A stretch of DNA of 5,494 nt from Methylococcaceae bacterium NSP1-2 (GTDB taxonomy: Bacteria > Pseudomonadota > Gammaproteobacteria > Methylococcales > Methylomonadaceae). The stretch is taken from the NCBI GenBank assembly GCA_002256685.1, contig NQJH01000212.1, positions 1 to 5,494 on the forward strand, given 5' to 3'. Below are positions 1-5,313 of this stretch, piece by piece. Position 1 is the first letter of the stretch. Every line of letters starts with the position of its first letter. The notes beneath the pieces are model-generated. The model was not told the origin of the DNA. It worked only from the letters and a program-made list of their open reading frames with translations, and searched no databases. The position numbers were made by a program, and so were the translations under genes.

Positions 1-765
1 ATGCCTGTTTTGTTTGTTGGGCATGGTAATCCGATGAATGCGATTACCGATAATCGCTATAGCCAAAGCTGGAAAGCCATCGGTGAACAATTACCCGTTC
101 CTAACGCTATTTTATGTATATCGGCACATTGGCTAACAAAGGGAACGTTTGTGACGATGGCGGAACAGCCAAAAACGCTACATGATTTTGGTGGTTTTCC
201 AAAAGAATTGTTTGCGGTTCAATACCCCGCTACAGGCGCACCAGAGTATGCACGCAGGCTTATATCCGCCATTAAATCAACAACCGTGCAGGAAGATTTT
301 GCTTGGGGTCTGGATCATGGCGCGTGGTCTATCTTAAAAAATATGTATCCCAACGCCAATATACCCGTTTTTCAGATGAGTATTGATGCGACTAAACCAC
401 CGTTATACCACTTCAATTTAGCCAAAGAATTATTCGAACTCAGAAACCAAGGGGTATTAATTTTAGCCAGCGGAAATATCGTTCATAACTTGGGCATTCT
501 TAGCTGGGATGGAAAAATCAAGGCATTCGACTGGGCGTTAGAATTTGATGCCTTTGTTAAAAACAATATTATCGATAATAATCCGATAGCGTTAATTGAC
601 TATCAAAAATTAGGCAAACTGGCAACACTCGCCCATCCAAGCAATGAACATTATTTGCCATTGCTGTATGCACTGGGTTTAAGAGATAACACCGATAGCG
701 TACAGTTTTTTAACGAAGACATGGATTTAGGTTCGTTGAGTATGCGTAGCGTGGTGTTTAGTTAA
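1..765 (+). CDS. ygiD: LigB-family extradiol dioxygenase, 4,5-DOPA dioxygenase (YgiD) type
   Basis: The 254-residue product matches the YgiD branch of the LigB / class III extradiol ring-cleavage dioxygenases. These are cytoplasmic single-metal enzymes that open catechol rings; E. coli YgiD cleaves L-DOPA at the 4,5 position in vitro. Family landmarks seen in order are GHGNPMN with His8, SAHW with His43, HDFGGFP at 61-67, LDHGAW with His106, ASGNIVHN with His162, NEHYLPLLYALG with His217, and a GSLSMRS ending. His8, His43 and His162 correspond to the usual metal ligands, and His106 and His217 to other conserved histidines. The reading frame opens at the first base of the window, so an upstream start a few codons away (E. 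coli YgiD has extra N-terminal residues) cannot be excluded and the ribosome binding site is not visible. The physiological substrate is uncertain. No pathway partner lies next to it and I see no terminator after it. Confidence 0.9.
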   Translation: MPVLFVGHGNPMNAITDNRYSQSWKAIGEQLPVPNAILCISAHWLTKGTFVTMAEQPKTLHDFGGFPKELFAVQYPATGAPEYARRLISAIKSTTVQEDFAWGLDHGAWSILKNMYPNANIPVFQMSIDATKPPLYHFNLAKELFELRNQGVLILASGNIVHNLGILSWDGKIKAFDWALEFDAFVKNNIIDNNPIALIDYQKLGKLATLAHPSNEHYLPLLYALGLRDNTDSVQFFNEDMDLGSLSMRSVVFS

Positions 766-834
766 GGGTAGAGCTTGCGAAACCCAATATTTCCCATCCA
801 CCCAAGCAATTCGCCTAATATAACGGAGAAAAAC

Positions 835-900
835 ATGAGCATTATTTCAATGAGAGACGTGATAGCTTATACGCAACTAAGGAGTGCAAATGACAAATAA
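835..900 (+). CDS. Possible 21-residue leader peptide or remnant ORF overlapping the next gene
   Basis: An ATG at 835 follows a good ribosome binding site (GGAG at 825-828, 6 bases away) and opens 21 codons ending in TAA at 898-900. The peptide begins MSIISMRDVIAYTQLR. The last 11 bases overlap the start of the downstream gene at 890 in another frame, and that gene's own Shine-Dalgarno sequence lies inside this ORF. The arrangement would suit translational coupling or a regulatory leader peptide. The N-terminus also loosely recalls the opening of AlpA-type helix-turn-helix regulators (a hydrophobic stretch, then an R/K-D/E-V-I-x-x-T motif), so it may be the stub of a broken gene. Expression is not shown, and length alone gives no coding support. 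Confidence 0.35.
   Translation: MSIISMRDVIAYTQLRSANDK
879..884 (+). promoter_or_regulatory. Shine-Dalgarno site fixing the start of the gene at 890
   Basis: AAGGAG at 879-884 is followed by 5 bases and then ATG at 890. A possible in-frame GTG at 884 overlaps this motif and so cannot use it. This decides for the ATG and a 175-residue product. Confidence 0.7.
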
Positions 901-1417
901 TGATATTAATTTTGAAATAGCTGACGACTGCCCCGAAGAAATCGCAGAACAGTTCAAAAATTACGTTGAAGCATTTGAGCAAGCTAAATGTAGGCAACCC
1001 TTTGATGTTTTACTGGACTCAGGTATTTCTTTACCGCCCGCAAGCGAGTTATCAAAGACTGAACTCAGTGCCAAATTATGGGAAGTCATTAACGCGCTTT
1101 CATTACTGGCTATCTACTTGGAGAGTACAGATCATTTAAGTGATCGTGAACTATACACCCTACTTTGGGAGGATATTTTGCGAGAAGAGACAGTTTTTCA
1201 ATCAGGCGATATGATGAACATGAACTGTCACATTGATTTGGTGAGTAGCGGTAGCAAAGCGGATACCGACCTTTACCTGAAATATTATGCTGACGATGAT
1301 GACCGTGCATTTTGGCTTAAAGAGTTTCCTGATGATGTTTTACCAAGCCACGAACCGCTCCCGTTTAATCGTGACCGCCAATTACCAAAGCCAACTCGTA
1401 AGATAGGTAGCGCGTAG
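890..1417 (+). CDS. Conserved hypothetical protein, function unknown
   Basis: The 175-residue acidic protein has no signal peptide or membrane segment and is presumably cytoplasmic. It resembles a family of uncharacterised bacterial proteins that I recognise only by recurring blocks: LPPASELSKTELSAKLWEVINAL (given here as two parts, LPPASEL at 48-54 and KLWEVINAL at 62-70), then HLSDRELYTLLWEDILREE at 82-100, HIDLVSSGS at 114-122, DLYLKYYADDDDRAFWLKEF at 127-146 and an ending with FNRDRQLPKP at 159-168. The dense conserved Trp, Tyr, His and Asp residues suggest a folded domain, but I see no known catalytic motif. The start is the ATG with the AAGGAG motif 5 bases upstream. It overlaps a 21-codon ORF that has its own ribosome binding site, so translation may be coupled. 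An imperfect inverted repeat beginning about 77 bases after the stop separates it from the convergent gene beyond. Confidence 0.8.
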   Translation: MTNNDINFEIADDCPEEIAEQFKNYVEAFEQAKCRQPFDVLLDSGISLPPASELSKTELSAKLWEVINALSLLAIYLESTDHLSDRELYTLLWEDILREETVFQSGDMMNMNCHIDLVSSGSKADTDLYLKYYADDDDRAFWLKEFPDDVLPSHEPLPFNRDRQLPKPTRKIGSA

Positions 1418-1493
1418 ATAGTATCTCTCTAAATTAATCCTAGCAGAAAATTATCCTGCATGGAGCTTGTGGAATTTGACCGTAAGGTACGGC

Positions 1494-1571
1494 GTACGTT
1501 GGATTGAGGAACGAACCCCAACATTTTCCAGTTCGTGTGTTTGTTGGGGTTCGTGCCTCACCCCAACCTAC
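1494..1571. repeat. Large imperfect inverted repeat between convergent genes (dispersed-repeat type)
   Basis: Two 30-base arms (1494-1523 and 1542-1571) pair at 26 of 30 positions around an 18-base spacer. The inner 13 bp (ACGAACCCCAACA with TGTTGGGGTTCGT) are perfect. Mismatches are at 1497/1568, 1503/1562, 1504/1561 and 1510/1555. The arm text (GTTGGGGTTCGTGCCTCA, then CCCCAACCTAC) resembles a palindromic repeat family, with cores such as TTCGTTCCTCAACCCAACC, that I recall from many bacterial genomes. It is therefore probably a copy of a dispersed, MITE-like or REP-like element. It sits between the ends of two convergent genes and could form a stable hairpin in transcripts of either strand, so it may also act as a transcript end. 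There is no strong T-tract directly after either arm. Confidence 0.75.
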
Positions 1572-1589
1572 AACTAAATGTTTTGGCAA

Positions 1590-2099
1590 TTAATGCGAAA
1601 CTTGCCCGCCCGCTTTTTTCCATTCCAACAAATGAATTAATTCACCGCTATTAAGCCATAGTCCATGATCTCTGCACTTATCCACCACTACGCCACTACG
1701 ATAAGCAAAGTTGACGCGGTTCATGAGTATCTGACAAACAGGACATTTGACATAGTGGATGTGGGTTTCTTTTTGATAGCGTTCTTTATTAATGTTATCG
1801 AGCAATTGAAAATTGACGTTGTAAACGTGCGTTACTGAACAATCGAGTAAGGTTTCAAGTTCATTAGGTTCAAAAAATAAACCAAAACAATCAGGGCAGC
1901 GTGCTATATAAAATTGCCTGCCTATCTCTAAGGCTATGGTCTGCAAAGGAATATCACAGCATGGACAGGGGTTTCCTGAATCTTGCGTAACACTATAGAA
2001 TTGAGTATTGTGCAAATCCACGTCATTGCGCGTACCGCAATACTCACAGGTATTGGTATTAGCAGCTAAAGGAGCTGCGCAGTTTTTACAATTCGCCAT
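1590..2099 (-). CDS. Zinc-ribbon protein with two zf-TFIIB-type domains
   Basis: The 169-residue protein shows three zinc-ribbon units. The N-terminal unit has Cys4, Cys7, Cys18 and Cys21. The second (about 45-86) has Cys45/Cys48 and Cys68/Cys71 followed by FGLFFEPNEL. The third (about 119-158) has Cys119/Cys122 and Cys142/His145 followed by GLWLNSGEL. The last two fit the zf-TFIIB domain pattern of paired cysteines, a hydrophobic strand, a second cysteine pair, then a G-x-W-L-x-x-G-E-L helix start. The final ligand of the third unit is His where the family normally has Cys, which can still bind zinc. Proteins of this type are widespread and mostly uncharacterised; nucleic-acid or protein binding is only an inference. 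No membrane segment or signal peptide is seen. The ATG at 2099 is required to keep the first Cys pair, but it has no strong Shine-Dalgarno; GGGAAACG lies slightly far upstream. Confidence 0.85.
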   Translation of the reverse strand: MANCKNCAAPLAANTNTCEYCGTRNDVDLHNTQFYSVTQDSGNPCPCCDIPLQTIALEIGRQFYIARCPDCFGLFFEPNELETLLDCSVTHVYNVNFQLLDNINKERYQKETHIHYVKCPVCQILMNRVNFAYRSGVVVDKCRDHGLWLNSGELIHLLEWKKAGGQVSH

Positions 2100-2101
2100 A
2101 A

Positions 2102-2113
2102 TGAAACGTTTCC
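2102..2113. promoter_or_regulatory. Palindrome resembling a LacI/Cra-family operator
   Basis: GAAACGTTTC at 2103-2112 is a perfect 10-base palindrome. With flanks it reads TGAAACGTTTCC, one base from the Cra (FruR) consensus TGAAACGTTTCA of enteric bacteria. It lies just upstream of the minus-strand start codon at 2099, in the likely leader of the zinc-ribbon gene. A single short palindrome can occur by chance, and no regulator gene is nearby. Confidence 0.2.
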
Positions 2114-2172
2114 CAAGCTATCTTTATTCTTCGCTATTGCGGTGAAGCTAATTCATTCCAGTGCAATAATGC

Positions 2173-2208
2173 AATAGGATGGGCTTCCTTACGTCAGCCC
2201 ATCCTATT
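2173..2208 (-). terminator. Perfect 13-bp hairpin after the 165-residue protein gene
   Basis: AATAGGATGGGCT at 2173-2185 pairs perfectly with AGCCCATCCTATT at 2196-2208 around a 10-base loop. Read on the minus strand, it begins 24 bases after the stop of the upstream gene and lies before the zinc-ribbon gene. It therefore most likely ends or stabilises the first transcript and makes the two genes separate units. No clean T-run follows on either strand, so an intrinsic terminator is less certain than the hairpin itself. Confidence 0.5.
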
Positions 2209-2232
2209 AAAAATTACCTCGACCTATTTGTC

Positions 2233-2730
2233 TTAATGAACTGTACCCGGTACTAACTCATCGTAAATACTGTCAAACAGACGTGTTACCAGAAATAACA
2301 GATTGGTGGTAAGAGTGCCTACTCCTTGCCCCGCTTTGTTTTTATCCACTGCATCGTCAATCACTAAATCGATATATTCCAGCAATTCGATTTGGGCGTT
2401 GTTTTTTACGTCAACTGGAGATTGGGTTTTGGTTTCGTTTTCCAGTGCTTTCATTTTATGCTGTAGCCATTGTGGTGACACCGCATTGGCTGGCAATTCG
2501 CCCAGTACCTGCGCGTAGATATAGATAATGTCGAAACAAACATCCATGAAGACATGAGACATTTGTTCGCTTTGCGGTTCTATGACCATCGGAAAGCCTG
2601 ATAAAAATGTTTGTCCAATAGCAGGATTATTTTGATAAAACTTGCTTAGAAACTCATTTGCTTGTTCTTCTGTGAGGCTTTTTGCGCGTTGAATAGCATT
2701 AAAAACGTCCGTTCTCGATAAAATTCTCAT
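2233..2730 (-). CDS. Hypothetical protein, mostly helical, function unknown
   Basis: I do not recognise this 165-residue protein. It begins MRILSRTDVFNAIQRAKSL, has no signal peptide and looks largely alpha-helical. Hydrophobic stretches at about 59-77 (HVFMDVCFDIIYIYAQVLG) and 137-155 (containing LTTNLLFLVTRLF) are interrupted by charges and read as amphipathic helices rather than membrane spans. A Gly-rich turn, KAGQGVG, lies at 132-138. The middle, about 95-112 (ALENETKTQSPVDVKNN), is polar and probably a linker. The frame is open upstream to a TTG at 2775, but the ATG at 2730 gives a normal N-terminus and is preferred, although its Shine-Dalgarno is weak. The gene is divergent from the aldolase gene and is followed by a strong hairpin. 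Confidence 0.7.
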   Translation of the reverse strand: MRILSRTDVFNAIQRAKSLTEEQANEFLSKFYQNNPAIGQTFLSGFPMVIEPQSEQMSHVFMDVCFDIIYIYAQVLGELPANAVSPQWLQHKMKALENETKTQSPVDVKNNAQIELLEYIDLVIDDAVDKNKAGQGVGTLTTNLLFLVTRLFDSIYDELVPGTVH

Positions 2731-2835
2731 TATAATTATTCGCCGTTGTCTATAAGGTTTTTCATAATATAACAAGCAAATTTGAATACCAAGTTTCTAT
2801 GAGAATAAAGCATTAGGAAAAATTGGCGGTACGAA

Positions 2836-2861
2836 TGCGCTGGTTCGAGTGAACTAACGCG
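2836..2861. other. Imperfect hairpin in the divergent intergenic region
   Basis: TGCGCTGGTTC and GAACTAACGCG form an 11-position stem with one mismatch and two G-T pairs around the loop GAGT. It sits in the 235-base gap between two divergent starts (2730 and 2966), nearer the middle. ATTGGC at 2822-2827 and GCCAAT at 2880-2885 flank it as a further inverted pair. It may be a degenerate repeat copy or a regulatory site; nothing in the sequence decides. No convincing -35/-10 pair was found for either gene. Confidence 0.3.
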
Positions 2862-2965
2862 AATGACGCGCCTCTTATTGCCAATACATCCTATGAAATC
2901 ATCCCCATCACAGTAAAAATTATGCTAGATTTTTTCAACAACACAATGACGTTAGAGGAACAATT

Positions 2966-3988
2966 ATGAACACACATAATGAGTTACAGTCCACGATTGC
3001 TGATTTAGTTGTAAAAGGCAAAGGCATACTGGCGGCAGACGAAAGTGCGCCAACGATTGCTAAACGTTTCAAAGCCGTTAATCTTGAATCTACCGAAGAA
3101 AATCGCCGCGCTTATCGGTCAATGCTACTGGAGACTCCTAATATTGGTGATTACATCAGCGGGGTTATTTTATTTGAAGAATCTTTGACACACACAACAG
3201 ATAACGGCATACCGCTACCACAACTTGCTGCACAACAAGGCATCGTAGCGGGAATTAAAGTTGATAAAGGTTTTTTGCCTTTAGCGGGTGCAGCAGGTGA
3301 TAACATTACACAAGGGCTGGACGGTTTGGCAGAAAGATTATTATTATATAAAGAACAAGGCGCACGTTTTGCCAAATGGCGCGAGGTTTATGCGATTAGC
3401 CCAACGAATCCAACTTGTTTGGGCATAGAAGCTAATGCCGAAACATTAGCGCGTTATGCCGCTATCTGCCAATCCGTGGGCATGGTGCCGATTGTTGAGC
3501 CAGAAGTATTGCTGGATGGGTCGCACAGCATAGATCGCTGTTATGAAGTGATTGAAGCGGTACAGCACGCGGTATTTCATGCTTTATACCGTCATGGAGT
3601 GATTTTTGAAACTATGTTGCTTAAGCCTAGCATGGTGATTCAAGGTAAAGACCATCCAATGAAGGCAACACCTGAAGAAATTGCCGAGAAAACCTTAAAA
3701 GAGTTAAGACGTACCGTACCTGCGGCGGTGCCAAGCATTAATTTTCTATCAGGTGGACAAACGCCAGCTGAGGCAACCGCTAATTTGAATGCCATAAATA
3801 GCATGGCAGGCAATGCGCCTTGGCTGTTGAGTTTTTCTTATGCGCGAGCTTTACAAGAACCCGTATTACAGAGCTGGGCAGGAAAGGCGGAGAACGTCAC
3901 GGCGGCTCAAGCTGAACTCTATAAACGCGCTAAACTGAATGGCGCGGCACAATTAGGTCAATATTCAAGTGATATGGAAAACAATTAA
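2966..3988 (+). CDS. fba: Class I fructose-1,6-bisphosphate aldolase
   Basis: The 340-residue enzyme reversibly splits fructose 1,6-bisphosphate into dihydroxyacetone phosphate and glyceraldehyde 3-phosphate in the cytoplasm through a Schiff base, without metal. It belongs to the glycolytic (animal/plant-type) class I family. By comparison with rabbit muscle aldolase, the active-site set is complete: Asp25 in GILAADES, Lys98 in GIKVDKG, Lys137 and Arg139 in FAKWR, Glu178 and Glu180 in PIVEPE, the Schiff-base Lys220 in MLLKPSMV, the SGGQ phosphate loop at 262-265, and Arg294 in SFSYARALQ. It is slightly shorter than the eukaryotic enzymes (about 363 residues), mainly at the C-terminus; a tyrosine is still present near the end (Tyr333). 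AGAGGA at 2954-2959 lies 6 bases before the ATG. It appears monocistronic, with a hairpin 15 bases after the stop. In a ribulose monophosphate methylotroph it would feed triose phosphates from fixed formaldehyde. Confidence 0.97.
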   Translation: MNTHNELQSTIADLVVKGKGILAADESAPTIAKRFKAVNLESTEENRRAYRSMLLETPNIGDYISGVILFEESLTHTTDNGIPLPQLAAQQGIVAGIKVDKGFLPLAGAAGDNITQGLDGLAERLLLYKEQGARFAKWREVYAISPTNPTCLGIEANAETLARYAAICQSVGMVPIVEPEVLLDGSHSIDRCYEVIEAVQHAVFHALYRHGVIFETMLLKPSMVIQGKDHPMKATPEEIAEKTLKELRRTVPAAVPSINFLSGGQTPAEATANLNAINSMAGNAPWLLSFSYARALQEPVLQSWAGKAENVTAAQAELYKRAKLNGAAQLGQYSSDMENN

Positions 3989-4003
3989 CGCGATAATAGC
4001 CGC

Positions 4004-4040
4004 GTAGGGTACGCAGTGCGTACCCTACCATGTTATTTTC
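4004..4040 (+). terminator. Hairpin after aldolase gene, probable terminator or REP-like element
   Basis: GTAGGGTACGC at 4004-4014 pairs perfectly with GCGTACCCTAC at 4018-4028 around the loop AGT, an 11-bp stem starting 15 bases after the aldolase stop. A T-rich stretch (TGTTATTTTC, 4031-4040) follows after two bases. This fits a rho-independent terminator with an imperfect T-tract. Short palindromes of the GTAGGGTnCGC type are also common dispersed intergenic repeats in proteobacteria, so it may be both. Confidence 0.6.
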
Positions 4041-4164
4041 TCGTTCCCAAGCGCGATATGATAACGAGTGAAGCATGGAACATTGCAACGTATGGAAACT
4101 ATAAAAACCCACCAATAACCTATAAAATACCCGCCTTTTACTCATAAACCCTAAGGAGTTCTCT

Positions 4165-4575
4165 ATGACCCAACAAGACAGTATTAAACTGGTGGAAAAC
4201 TATTACGCGGCATTTAATGGCGGCGATATGGACACCTTTTTAAGTTTGCTCACCGATGATGTGATTCATGACATTAACCAAGGCAGACGCGAAATTGGCA
4301 AAGAAGCCTTCACGCAGTTTATGGCGTGTATGAACCATAATTATAAAGAACAATTGGTTGATATGGTGATTATGGCAACCGCTGACGGCAAACGCGCGGC
4401 GGCTGAATTTGTGGTGTTAGGTGAATATTTAAGAACCGATGAAGGGCTACCCGAAGCACAAGGACAAAAATATAAATTACCTGCGGGGGCGTTTTTTGAT
4501 ATTCGTGATGGTAAAGTGGCGCGTATTACTAATTATTACAATCTGCAAGATTGGATTGCTCAGGTTGGTGGTTAA
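4165..4575 (+). CDS. Ketosteroid isomerase-related SnoaL/NTF2-fold protein
   Basis: The 136-residue protein has the small alpha+beta barrel (NTF2-like) pattern. It has an N-terminal helix pair with VENYYAAFNGGDMDTFLSLL at 10-29, then LTDDVIHDINQGRREIGKEAF (split here: DDVIHDIN at 31-38, GREIGKEAF-like at 40-49), a central AAAEFVVLGEYL at 78-89, YKLPAGAFFDIRDGKVARI at 103-121 and TNYYNLQDW at 122-130. These blocks match the family of steroid delta-isomerase-related proteins of about 130 residues found widely in bacteria. True isomerase activity is not implied, since most members have no known substrate. It is cytoplasmic, with no signal peptide. AAGGAG at 4153-4158 lies 6 bases before the ATG. 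An AT-rich TATAAAAT at 4121-4128 could be a -10 element but lacks a clear -35 partner. It is 90 bases upstream of the MxaD-like gene on the same strand, so cotranscription is possible. Confidence 0.88.
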   Translation: MTQQDSIKLVENYYAAFNGGDMDTFLSLLTDDVIHDINQGRREIGKEAFTQFMACMNHNYKEQLVDMVIMATADGKRAAAEFVVLGEYLRTDEGLPEAQGQKYKLPAGAFFDIRDGKVARITNYYNLQDWIAQVGG

Positions 4576-4593
4576 AGAGTAAAACAATTTAGC

Positions 4594-4612
4594 CAATAGC
4601 TTAAAGCTATTG
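4594..4612 (+). other. Short inverted repeat between the SnoaL-like and MxaD-like genes
   Basis: CAATAGC (4594-4600) and GCTATTG (4606-4612) pair around TTAAA; the whole is a nearly continuous palindrome. It starts 19 bases after the stop of the upstream gene. With a 7-bp AT-rich stem and no following T-tract it is weak as a terminator; a regulator site or transcript attenuator is equally possible. Confidence 0.3.
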
Positions 4613-4665
4613 AACTCCAGCGTGAATGTTAAAATTATCTACTTATATCCCTTGAGGAATGAATC

Positions 4666-5229
4666 ATGAAAAAAAATTATTTTGGTTTGTCAGCATTGCT
4701 GTTTCTTTTTACTAGCGTCGTTAATGCACACGGTCCTGTGCGTCAAGATACTGATGAAACCATCACTATCAATGCACCCGCTGATAAAGTTTGGGGTATT
4801 ATTAAAAATTTCGGTGATATGTCATGGCTACCTCCCGTTAAAAGCACCGACGTTAAAGGTGGCAACGAAAAAGGTGCGACTCGCGTATTGACATTACAAG
4901 ACGGCGGTACCATTACCGAAGAAATGAAAAAATACGATGATGCTAAAATGTCGTATTCGTACAAAATCACCGACATGAGTACCGCAAAAACCATCACTCA
5001 TGCAGGCGTTGAAGAAAAAGTACCTGTTGTGCCAGTTGATAATTATTCAGCGACCATTACCGTAGAAGCACAAGGCGCGACTTCTTCTGTACATTGGAAA
5101 GCAGGTTATTACCGCGCTTATACTAACAACAATCCACCTGAAGAAATGAACGAAGCGGCGGCTAATGCGGCTATCAAAAACATTTTTACAGCTGGTTTGA
5201 ACAACCTGAAAGCATTGGCTGAAAAATAA
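4666..5229 (+). CDS. Exported SRPBCC-family protein, MxaD-like (first copy)
   Basis: The 187-residue precursor carries a classic signal peptide: MKKN, a hydrophobic core and VNA before His22, giving a predicted mature protein of 166 residues starting HGPVRQDTD. The rest is a START-like SRPBCC domain: TITINAPADKVWGIIKNFGD at 32-51, a KGGNEKGATRVLTLQDGG block at 64-81, ITEEMKKYDDAKMSYSYKI at 83-101, VDNYSATITV at 124-133, VHWKAGYYRAY at 142-152 and a C-terminal helix AAANAAIKNIFTAGLNNLK. This order matches MxaD, a periplasmic protein of methylotroph methanol-oxidation clusters thought to help electron transfer between methanol dehydrogenase and cytochrome cL. No mxa genes are visible here, and related SRPBCC proteins occur outside methylotrophs, so the role is inferred. 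Oddities are WLPP at 54-57 where I expect a WHP-type motif, and an apparent insertion around 103-119. GAGGA at 4654-4658 precedes the ATG by 7 bases. A second copy follows. Confidence 0.85.
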   Translation: MKKNYFGLSALLFLFTSVVNAHGPVRQDTDETITINAPADKVWGIIKNFGDMSWLPPVKSTDVKGGNEKGATRVLTLQDGGTITEEMKKYDDAKMSYSYKITDMSTAKTITHAGVEEKVPVVPVDNYSATITVEAQGATSSVHWKAGYYRAYTNNNPPEEMNEAAANAAIKNIFTAGLNNLKALAEK

Positions 5230-5244
5230 GCCACTCATCAAAGC

Positions 5245-5276
5245 AACCGCCGAGGTTTTAACAACCTCGGCGGTTT
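5245..5276 (+). terminator. GC-rich rho-independent terminator candidate
   Basis: AACCGCCGAGGTT (5245-5257) pairs perfectly with AACCTCGGCGGTT (5263-5275) around TTAAC, a 13-bp stem beginning 16 bases after the stop of the first MxaD-like gene. It is followed only by a short T-run (TTT at 5274-5276). It would limit read-through into the second MxaD-like gene 38 bases further on. Confidence 0.65.
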
Positions 5277-5313
5277 AAGATAACGACCATTCCACTCAAG
5301 AGACCCATCCATT

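Noticed and set aside
1110..1310. Minus-strand open frame within the 175-residue unknown gene
   Set aside because: The plus-strand product has the conserved family blocks and a strong ribosome site, so this is a shadow.
2303..2518. Plus-strand open frame antisense to the 165-residue protein gene
   Set aside because: It has low-complexity Ser/Cys-rich translation and no ribosome binding site; the opposite strand is the better coding choice.
2731..2775. N-terminal extension of the 165-residue protein to a TTG start
   Set aside because: It would need a rare TTG start without a Shine-Dalgarno and adds a Tyr/Arg-rich segment unlike a normal N-terminus; ATG at 2730 is simpler.
3151..3375. Minus-strand open frame inside the aldolase gene
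   Set aside because: It lies fully antisense to a gene with all its active-site residues intact, and its translation has no recognisable domain or ribosome site.
4040..4081. CTCGTT...AACGAG and GTTCCCAAGC...GCATGGAAC inverted pairs suggesting another hairpin repeat
   Set aside because: The two pairings overlap and exclude each other, arms are short or imperfect and loops long; at best a degenerate repeat remnant.
4083..4128. Promoter for the SnoaL-like gene using TTGCAA (4083) with TATAAA (4100 or 4121)
   Set aside because: The spacers are 11 and 32 bases, far from the usual 16-18, so no sigma-70 pair can be claimed.
3930..4145. Minus-strand open frame across the aldolase end and following hairpin
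   Set aside because: It runs through the palindrome and the aldolase 3' end and has an Arg/Tyr-rich composition without a domain; chance open frame.
4743..4997. Minus-strand open frame inside the first MxaD-like gene
   Set aside because: It is antisense to a well-supported exported protein, and its product shows no family features.
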